The notes below the pieces were generated by a model. The model made no database searches and was not told where the DNA came from. It saw only the letters and a list, made by a program, of their open reading frames with translations. From the NCBI RefSeq assembly GCF_021155775.2, contig NC_060234.1, positions 16,798,871 to 16,862,870 on the forward strand: a stretch of DNA of 64,000 bases, read 5' to 3'. This DNA is from Neodiprion pinetum. Taxonomy: Eukaryota; Arthropoda; Insecta; Hymenoptera; Diprionidae. The translations under genes were made by a program, and so were the position numbers. Shown one piece after another: positions 56,126 to 64,000 of the stretch (the first letter of the stretch is position 1; each line of letters starts with the position of its first letter).

Positions 56126-56700
56126 TGTAACGGACAGCTGTTCAAAATCACACCAACACCAACGGTGTCCGTGACATACATAAATCATGACAACACTGAC
56201 ACAGACAGCTGATCAAGACGACCGTCGATAGCGACCGTGACCCGCTAACATCCTAATAATAATAAACAAAGGCAGCGGACGCTGACCAACGCATACCAGG
56301 ACGACGACCCTCGATAGGACACACGAATAGGGAAATGACGTGGACAGGATCATCCAACAACAGCTCCAGAAGAGTATAAAACTGGCGCACCACGAAGAGC
56401 GGATACCAGTTGCCGGGCAAAGCGCCGAACTGCGTCACGGTGTAAAAGAGTAGTCACAGGGGACTAGTTGTCCGGCAAAGCGCCGAGCTGCGTCAATATT
56501 ATAACGAGGCGTTTCTCGTCTAGAGAGCGTCATCAAATTTAGATTCACGAGGATAGGAAAGGAAATTCAAGCATAAAGCTTATTCCGAATTTTAGTAAAG
56601 AGATAGAATATTAGAGTCGACGATAGCCCGGGACTTCTAGATGAATATTGAGTTGAGCGGAGTAGTTAAGGCGTTGCCTATGCCTCGACGAGCACGCGCG
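56126..56700. mobile_element. LTR/promoter-like left part of the 6.27-kb insertion
   Basis: It has a TATAAAA at about 56375 and a duplicated motif, GCAAAGCGCCGARCTGCGTCA, at about 56416 and 56474. No ORF. This looks like an LTR or a transposon 5' end. Confidence 0.4.
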
Positions 56701-56715
56701 AACAGAGACTCACGA

Positions 56716-56999
56716 TTTTCCTTCTTATTTCCTCATTTTTGAAGATAATTAGATTCTTAGGGGGTCATTTTGAAGATAAAAAATAGATCTGTGTCGCTTC
56801 TTTTGCCGAATTTTCGATTTCGCTTCCAGATTTGCGAAAAACGTACTTGAAAGTACGTTATCTTTGAAGTGAAACACAGCGGACAGTGAATTTTTTTTTC
56901 GGAATTCGGCGAAAGAGGCGACACAGATCTATTCTTTATCTTTAAAATGACTCTCTAAGAACCAAATTATCTTCAAAAATGAGGAAATGAGAAGGAAAA
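56716..56999. mobile_element. 284-bp MITE, TSD TCACGA
   Basis: Inverted ends TTTTCCTTCTTATTTCCTC and GAGGAAATGAGAAGGAAAA, extending about 90 bp each side with mismatches. TCACGA lies at 56710-56715 and 57000-57005. No coding capacity. Confidence 0.85.
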
Positions 57000-57886
57000 T
57001 CACGAAGCATAAAACAGTAAATTTTTCGCGCCAAAGGCGGGCGGCTGCTAGCGCCACGATCGCGTTGGCCGGCGACCTTGCGAATTACAGGCGAGGAGAG
57101 TAGACTCAAACCCCCCCACTACAATTCCCCTCGTTCGAACCCTCGTCGCTCGGCACGTGGATAGTGTTCCGCGCTTTCATTTTTGCTTGTGTTTTTCTAC
57201 CGTGTTTTTTATTATTTCGAGTCAGTATTTATTCCCGCGATGGCTAAGAAGAGAAGGAACCTGTCTTTGAAGAAGGAGAAACGACCCGGCATAAAGATTT
57301 TGGCAAATTTCAGGAAAAAATTAGGTAAATCGAATTATTTATATGATTGATGTCGCATCCTCTCCGACTTCGAGATTCAATCACTTGAGTACGAACAATT
57401 GCAGGGCTTTAATCCAAGAAGGTACTTTCAAGAGCCGATATTGCTGTTCATAAAAGCCATATAAATTCATTGTCAAGTTTTTTATACATACGAAAATATA
57501 AACTAGAATGCATTGTGACGTATGGTACTAGCCCGGTTTGCATTAGTCGCTAAAATATGTCATCAATTTGTTACGTGTTCAGGTTAAATGATCGAAATCA
57601 CTATTCGGCAATTTGCATTAGTGTTTACACTTTGTCGATCATACGGAATATTCTCATCACTTATTGTGACTACCTAAGTGTCCAAGGTAAAATTACAAGG
57701 TATCTGGCAGAATGTTCCATACGAAGTAAATACGGCGCGTACGTATTAGGCCACTAAAATACGCGCGTTTTGTTTTTAGAAATGAACTTGACCTAATTCT
57801 GGGGTAATCATACATGCATACTAGGGTGGGCCAAAAAAATCGACTATTTTTTTTTTTACTTGGTACTCTGAAAACTTGGTTGGTAG
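57000..57886. other. Interval with a possible short basic exon at 57241
   Basis: An ATG at 57241 in a good context (GCGATGGC) opens a Lys/Arg-rich stretch (MAKKRRNLSLKKEKR), followed at about 57324 by a donor-like GTAAAT. The downstream exon was not found. It resembles the N-terminus of helix-turn-helix-type transposases, weakly. The rest is AT-rich and unassigned. Confidence 0.25.
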
Positions 57887-58897
57887 AGACCTCAAAAATA
57901 TTCTCTCCAAGTATGAGCTCTTAATTTTAATAGGAAGGTCCTCCGCCTCGCAGTTTTCTATTTTTTTCTTATGGTGAGGAAGAAAAATACATATCTCAGT
58001 ATCTACTATTTATAAAAAAAAAATGTGTACCACATTTTCGTAGGAAATTGAATTCTCTATAGAAAAGGTCTCTTACAATTTTTTTGTATACCTCACTGTT
58101 CAGAACATATTCACCGTCAAACTTCAATGCACACTATTTTTAACAGTGGCGTTAGTTGCACAAGACAAACAGACGAAGGATTTAACACATAAATCCTCTC
58201 GAGCAAAACATTTTATGTGTAATTTGTGAAAAAAAGTTCTAAAATGTTCTCTGAACAAACGCCATAAAAATAATTAAGAGCATGATTGGGATTTCAAAAT
58301 ATTAAAAAAAAAATTTGTAAAGATAGTAAAAAAAAATATAAATTACGAAAAGTTTTTGGAACAAAGAACTTCTATAGTAGTTACTTTGACGACAGAAACT
58401 GAAATTTGTACAAATTTTCCCGAAACTCACGAATTAAATTGAAATTGTTTGAATTATTAACAAAAAACTGTTAAAAATAGTGTGCATTGAAGTTTGACAG
58501 TGAATATCTTCTGAACAGTGAGGTATACAAAAAAATTGTAAGAGACCTTTTTTGTAAAGAATTCAATTTCCTATGTAAATATGAGTTGTGCGTATTATAA
58601 TGACTTTTTGTTGAAGAGTTATAAAATTCATAAAAAAAAAAGACATCTACCTTGAAATGATAAATCTTTAACCTTCAATAACTTTTGAACAGTGAGGTAT
58701 ACAAAAAAATTGTAGGAAACCTTTTATGTAGAGAATTCAATTTCCTACAAAAATATGATATTTTTTTTTTTATGAATAGTAGATACCGAGATGTGTATTT
58801 TTCTTCCTCACCATAAGAAAAAAATAGAAAACTGCGAGGCGGAGGACCTTCCTATTAAAATTAAGAGCTCATACTTGGAGAGAATGTTTTTGAGGTC
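57887..58897. mobile_element. Foldback element with long inverted arms
   Basis: Starting at GACCTCAAAAA, about 130 bp on the left are the near complement of the right end (for example GGCGGAGGACCTTCC). Inner inverted pieces such as GTGAGGTATACAAAAAAATT recur three times. The right side is cut off at 58897 by the next element, so the outer left sequence (57830-57886) has no partner. No credible protein. Confidence 0.7.
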
Positions 58898-58911
58898 ATT
58901 TTACATTACCT

Positions 58912-59385
58912 ACAAAACAGCCACCTACAAAACTGTCATCAAATCAGATACTACTGCCAAGTATAATTTATTTAGAAACTAATGATGATTTAGATATACT
59001 ATAACTAATGATGAAAAAAAAAAAAAATTGAAATCAAAATTGAAATTGAACGAAAAAAAACAAAAATTTTGATAAAAAAAAAAAAAAAAAAATTGGAGTA
59101 CGTGGTACTTGGCGGACCCATGTTTATATTGCCATTACAACATTGATATAGCTCGACTTGTATTTTCTTGTGCTTGTTTTAAAAAAGCCCGCCATGTACC
59201 ACTATCTGCAATTTTTTCTTTTCAATAAAAATAATTTTTTTTTTTTTTAATTTCAATTTTGATTTTAATTTTTTTTTTTCTGTCGTCATTAGTTATAGTA
59301 CATCAAAATCATCATTAGTTTCTAAATAAATTATACTTGGCAGTAGTATCTGATTTGATGACAGTTTTGTAGGTGGCTGTTTTGT
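58912..59385. mobile_element. Second foldback element, nested beside the first
   Basis: About 125-bp arms (ACAAAACAGCCACCTACAAA and its complement), with paired coordinates summing to 118297 around an A/T-rich centre at about 59148. Noncoding. Confidence 0.75.
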
Positions 59386-59433
59386 GGGTGGCTGTCACAT
59401 TAATATACTTGGCGAAAGGTTTTTGCACCAGAG

Positions 59434-59895
59434 GTGCTTTTTAGGGATATCAGTACTTTTTGTGGGATTTCGCTTGAACATTTAAAAATTTTGCTCGCTC
59501 GCTGCGCTCGCTCGATAGATTTTTGGGATACAGAATTAATATTTGAGACGAAAATAATCGGTGGAAAAGCCAAGTTAGAGATTTCTCATCATTACATGTA
59601 TCAGGTCCAAGGTCTTCTACACATTACGAATAGGACGTGGTGCTATTTTATAGTTTGGACGCCAAAGGGATTGATTTTTGATAAAATAAAACGTGACGAT
59701 AAATTCTGGACCGAAAAAATGGAGAATAAAATGGCAGATTTCTTTTACTTTTGTTTGTTACCCGAGATCGTAGATTCTAGACGCGCCCGGCAACTCTCAA
59801 TCCGCGAACCCCCTCAAATCATCGAAGCCCAGATAAGGCCGCGCGTAAAAAACAGTAAATTCACGACCGACAGACGACAAAAAACTGTAATATAA
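59434..59895 (+). pseudogene. Truncated YqaJ-type nuclease C-terminus (different family from the arm copies)
   Basis: The segment YMYQVQGLLHITNRTWCYF followed by VWTPKGLIFDKI and FYFCLLPEIVDSR is the C-terminal half of a YqaJ/lambda-exonuclease domain. The N-terminal part with the SPDG and ExK residues is missing; upstream is foldback DNA. It is clearly diverged from the YqaJ gene at 45570. It is probably a relic of a DNA transposon within the 6.27-kb insertion. Confidence 0.65.
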
Positions 59896-61762
59896 ATATA
59901 TGTACATATGTACATAAATATAATAGCTTTGTATATAGCTTACGTGCAATATTTCTGTGATTTATGTTTAGTTAGTTATATGTATTACTGTGCTAAAAAT
60001 TTGCTAGTCATATCGTTATAATTATATATCTGATTATTCATTCCAGGAATACTTTCTGCAGTCTGACCAAACTGAGTGTATACCTATATATTATGTAAAT
60101 ATTCTATAGCCTATTTTTTCATTACTATCTGTGACCTGCGCTTGCGACGTACTACTCTCCATAGTTTGCGCTTTCTATAGAATTTATTTAGCCATATAAT
60201 GTATACAATGCTCGATGCCTTGTTATATCAATTTTCTCTATCAAGATTACTGTCATGTTTCACTTATACTGTTTCAATTTAATTTCTATGAGATCCTTCT
60301 CATACTGATTTCGTGATTATGTTTATTAAGTTTAAACGAGTTTAATTTTACTTTTACCATTTTATATTATTTTTTATCATTTTGTATTTGTTTGGTGCAA
60401 ACCCGATCATGGTTGGAAGGTAGGGACGGGTTAGACGGGTCTCTGTTTGATAGCGACCTCCACGTGGTGAGACCTGGGAGATTGATGATATTTTCGTTGT
60501 TTTATCATGAATTTGCTCACAGCTATTCGTTGCATTTTCAATTTAAAATGACCTGTGACGACGTCTGGCCGGTAGTCGTAAATAGTTACGTATTATTTTC
60601 GAGACTGTATTAGGAACAGCTCTCAGCCGATCACGCTATGCTTTGAGCTGACTCAAGACAGTCCTGCAAATCGATACCTGACTATGAATACCGGCTATTA
60701 GACTATTACCAGTCACGTGATCGCATTGCGTAGAAATACGGACGCCGGTGAATATAATTTTCGTTGAAATATTAAGAATGTATATCTATATCAACATACG
60801 TTTAAAGAATTCTACGTCACGTCAATCAAAAAATGACCTCGTATTTTTTCAATCTATTCATACTTTTTTCACATGAAATAAAGGTAAAAAGAATCGATAC
60901 GCATTTTGGTGTTCGTCCGAATTATGTTTGTTTTCGAAAGTTACAGGACAATCATTCAATTTTGATGTAAAAGGAGCTCGCATGTATCCGGTTCTATTCG
61001 ACGTAAAGACATCATTTACAGTGCATTCGGAAGGTGAACGAATAAGCTTTCATAAAAAAAATGCAATGTTGAACATTATTGAAAATCCCAATTTTTATAA
61101 ACAATTCAAATGTTTGACGATTTTCACCTCATTGATGACAAGTTTTCGAATTATAAAAAAAATAGTTTCGGGTTCCTTATTAAATTCTGTATTACTAGTA
61201 AATTTTTCAAGTGGAATCTGAAAGGAGTCTACATTTTTTTTTCTATTATTCATCAGGTGCGCGATACACTGGGCTGTTTAAAAGTATTTGAAACCGAATG
61301 CCCGTGAGGGGTGGAAGAGGCTAGCCCGCGTCACCCGCCCCACTCCAGCGACAGCTCGGCTGCTCCGTCTCACTTGTTTCTTTACCCTCTCTCTCGCCAC
61401 GGTTAACGCGGGAAGCGGAGTAGCCCGCGCTTTCTAGCTAGGCAACGGCCTTAATATTTGAGCTGTAGGGAAGTTTAGGAGCGGAACCGATAAATTCTGT
61501 TACAAATTATTATTTCTTTAATTTTATTTTTATTTTTGTTCACTACGGTTATATTTTTGTAAATCTTTATTTTGTCTACTGACAAAGACTATTGTACCTT
61601 GATAAATCGCGATTAAACATATGTTATAAACATGCACTCGTCTGTCTCATTGTCAACGCATTTCTCGAACCTATAACTTTAAATCAAAAAAAAGGAGGGA
61701 AGTGAAAAACAACAGTCAGCCAAGAAATTCCCTGGTCTGAAAGGTTGGCGATGTTATAGGTC
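59896..61762. other. AT-rich interval, no gene recognised
   Basis: The ORFs at 60392 and 60928 show no motif I recognise. GC-richer sequence at 61310-61450 with repeated TAGCCCGCG and an A/T-rich stretch to 61680 resembles an LTR end. Unassigned. Confidence 0.35.
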
Positions 61763-62262
61763 AATAGCCCACAACACAACATAGGCAGGCGACTCTGTTT
61801 ACTCCGAGTTTGCGATTAGAAGGGAGTACAGGAAAACCCGTATCTCCGACTAGGTGACATACGCTTGCTTTCACTTGTCTCGAGTTGAAGCAACGGCCGA
61901 AGAGGCCATTGTCTTTCTAAGCGAGCAACGGGCAGAGGCGCTTGTTCACATATTCAAGGCGGCTTTGGTGATACCTAAGTCCGTATAGTTAGATCATCGG
62001 GGGTTTTGGGTTGATAACCCATAACATAACGTAGGCAGGCGACTCTGTTTACTCCGAGTTCGCAATTAGAAGGGAGTACTGGTTAGCCCGTATCTCCGAA
62101 TAGGTGACATACGCCTCTCTCACTTGTCTCTAACTGAAAGCAACGGCCGAAGAAGCCCTTGTCTTTCTAAACGAGCAACGGGCGGAGGCGCTTGTTCACA
62201 TTCCAAAGCGGCTTTGGTGATACCTAAGTCCATATAGTTCAACTATCCAGGGTTTTTGGGGT
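61763..62262. repeat. Two tandem copies of a 250-bp unit
   Basis: The landmark GGCAGGCGACTCTGTTTACT occurs at about 61785 and 62035, and further landmarks repeat at the same 250-bp period. About 85-90% similar by eye. Noncoding, near the right end of the 6.27-kb insertion. Confidence 0.85.
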
Positions 62263-62395
62263 CTGATAAGCTGATCCAGCTTTTACCCATCAGAGGGGGT
62301 TCCTTACAATTATATTACAATTGACAAAAAACTCACTAATAACGGGTTTATCACATAGGCTCCGGCCTGAGATAAACCGCGCCCGTTACAGAATA

Positions 62396-62870
62396 AATAT
62401 TTTCATATACGTAAATTCCAAATTAATTTATCTCGTAAGACATGTCAGAAACCAAATTATCACTCTTTAGAATGATACACTACAACAATGCGAACTGGAA
62501 AATAAAGTATTACATATAGCTCTTTCAACAGCTCCTCTAGCGCCAGCTGAATTTGCATTTTATTTAATGAAAAAACCAAGCCACATCGCTTACATTGCAG
62601 GCAAAGTGGTGTGTATAACAAAATGCGTACCTGTGAACGTCAGAAAAAGAAAGACGAACAAATGCTATCAAGAATTACACGTTTACAGAGTAAACGAGAG
62701 TTTGTTCTGGCTTCCGAAAACATATATTTTAGTGAGGTCAGGAAACTTAATCGAATGTAATTTATTTCTAGCACCAAAGTTCAACATCAATAACGCTTAG
62801 TATAGCACTTCACCAAATTTAATGTCCGCAATACCTCCTGACAAAACGAATGCAAACATTAAAACATGAT
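62396..62870 (+). pseudogene. Chuvirus-like glycoprotein remnant, downstream part
   Basis: Continues the env remnant after the insertion. Conserved pieces include a QQCELENKVL-type motif (about 62490), APAEFAFYLM, a KCVPVNVR motif and CYQELHV, ending in FNINNA with a stop at 62800. The frame then continues into a proline-rich stretch. The order and spacing fit the C-terminal ectodomain of chuvirus-like glycoproteins. Stops at about 62469 and 62798 make it inactive. Confidence 0.6.
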
Positions 62871-64000
62871 ACAAATGACTCAAAGAATGAAACTGTTACT
62901 GTCAACTTACCGCAAAATCCAGGAACCGGAAACCAAGCCAAATTATCTGAATAAAATTTAATAGATCAAAACACCACCAGCAAGCAAGTTTGCATATAAA
63001 TTTTTGTTTTAAAAAGCTGTAAAGAAATTTATGAACTATCTTGTAGGAAGGAAAAATATTCCGTAGACCAGTACACAAATTACTTTCAAGATTATAAAAA
63101 AATATAAGATTTATCCAAGAAAGAGGAAAAACCAACACATTCACATTTAGTCGCGATCATAGACGGACCGGACCGTGTCCCTCATGGAGCTTTCCACGCT
63201 GGGTGACCCCAATTTTCAAAGGGGCTGTCTTGTCGCCATCTCCCCTCCAGTATCCATTGAATACCAAAGTAGTCCACCGATTCATCAGGATCACGCATGG
63301 TCTCGACAAACGATAAAAATTCCCTCCGCGCCGACGTATAACACATTTTTCGTGTCGCCGTAACACTATTGATTCAATCTTAATGAATCCTGCCGATAAT
63401 GAAACATATCACTAAGATAAAAAACACACCAGGATCAAATTCCGAAACAAACTACAACACATCATATTAAGACATGATCCATAAACATGGTTAACATTAC
63501 AAACTTCGTTCTCATACAATAAAAGGAGAAAAGATGAATTTTTTTTTAATTTTTCCTTTTTCCTCGTAACTTGATTTTAGAAATTTACCCAAACTCACAA
63601 TGACAGAGACTTTTACATGTACTAAAACTATCGTAAGTCGTTCTTGTACCGATTTGTCTTTCACTTGATTTTTTTTATGCTAAGAAAGGGATAGAATAAT
63701 TGTAATGCGCAAATCCCTTCGGGAATGCCCTTACATAAACTACTCTCCGAAACGCGCGGACAAATCAGATGAGAAGCCAGTACAACTGACCAATGGTGTC
63801 GTCGTAATGAGGATACGAACGCTATACTCCTGTAAAAAAATAAGAAGTAGAAAAAAATAATTCAACAAATTTTAGAACCGAAGAATCTTATTATTGTAAT
63901 AAATTATCCTAAACTAGAACATGTATAACCAATCCATACTACGTAATAAATATCAAATAACTGTTAGAAATAAGACCATTTTTAGAAATAACATCAATTT
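62871..64000. other. AT-rich right end of window, no gene recognised
   Basis: The overlapping short ORFs at 63157-63366 on both strands lack motifs. Probably the 3' remainder of the env-bearing retroelement and genomic flank. Confidence 0.35.

Larger units (their letters stand above)
56117..62399. mobile_element. 6.27-kb insertion splitting the env remnant
   Basis: The 8-bp direct repeat AATAAATA (56117-56124 and 62392-62399) brackets a segment whose ends are TGTAACGG (56126) and CCGTTACA (62390), perfect inverted octamers. Env-related codons run up to one side and resume on the other. TG...CA ends suggest an LTR element, but the two ends do not repeat each other and 8 bp is long for an LTR duplication. 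A DNA transposon is also possible. The interior is a mosaic of smaller elements. Confidence 0.6.

Noticed and set aside
60928..61307. Overlapping ORFs of 97 and 65 aa
   Set aside because: No recognisable domain, AT-rich, different frames; kept only as unassigned.

Overview
This is a eukaryotic window with the character of an insect genome: spliced transposon genes, gypsy and CR1-type retroelements, microsatellites and a complete Maverick/Polinton. Order-level taxonomy cannot be fixed from the sequence; Hymenoptera is only a guess. No host gene, rRNA or tRNA is recognisable. Almost everything that can be named is mobile DNA, nested several layers deep.

The overall layout is a giant inverted repeat. 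Positions 1-12962 are the reverse complement of 40058-53048. I found one substitution (3371 versus 49678) and a 30-bp length difference in a GA/CT microsatellite. The left arm runs off the window start, so arms are at least 13 kb around a 27.1-kb spacer. Each arm holds a CR1-like non-LTR retrotransposon, broken by a 4147-bp ISL2EU/Harbinger-type DNA transposon with two spliced genes (THAP-DDE transposase and SWIM-YqaJ nuclease), a 493-bp MITE, a microsatellite, and at its inner end a 361-bp gypsy LTR.

The spacer contains, left to right: a 500-bp (GGGAGA)n array; degenerate LTR-element fragments (13.5-15.95 kb) with a hairpin-motif array; a 13,342-bp Maverick (15980-29321) with about 500-bp terminal inverted repeats and a perfect 6-bp target duplication AACAGT; and a decayed gypsy/errantivirus-like element (5' LTR, gag, pol, env, 3' LTR; to 40468). 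The Maverick sits inside the gypsy 5' LTR. Its genes are open: family B DNA polymerase, chromodomain integrase, packaging ATPase, adenain-like protease, major and minor capsid proteins, a PLA2-domain protein and four conserved accessory ORFs. Six genes have a TATA box followed 31-32 bp later by an arthropod-type initiator. By contrast gypsy gag, pol and env carry many stops and frameshifts, and a 1.5-kb foldback element interrupts gag.

The right flank (53.0-64.0 kb) is AT-rich and holds relics: a solo-LTR candidate, the tail of a retroelement integrase followed by a decayed chuvirus-like glycoprotein used as env, a 6.27-kb insertion splitting that env gene (bounded by TGTAACGG/CCGTTACA and the 8-bp direct repeat AATAAATA), two foldback elements, a 284-bp MITE, a truncated second YqaJ gene and a 250-bp tandem duplication.

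The most notable points are the giant near-identical palindrome, the apparently intact virus-like Maverick with uniform promoters, and the glycoprotein capture by a retroelement.
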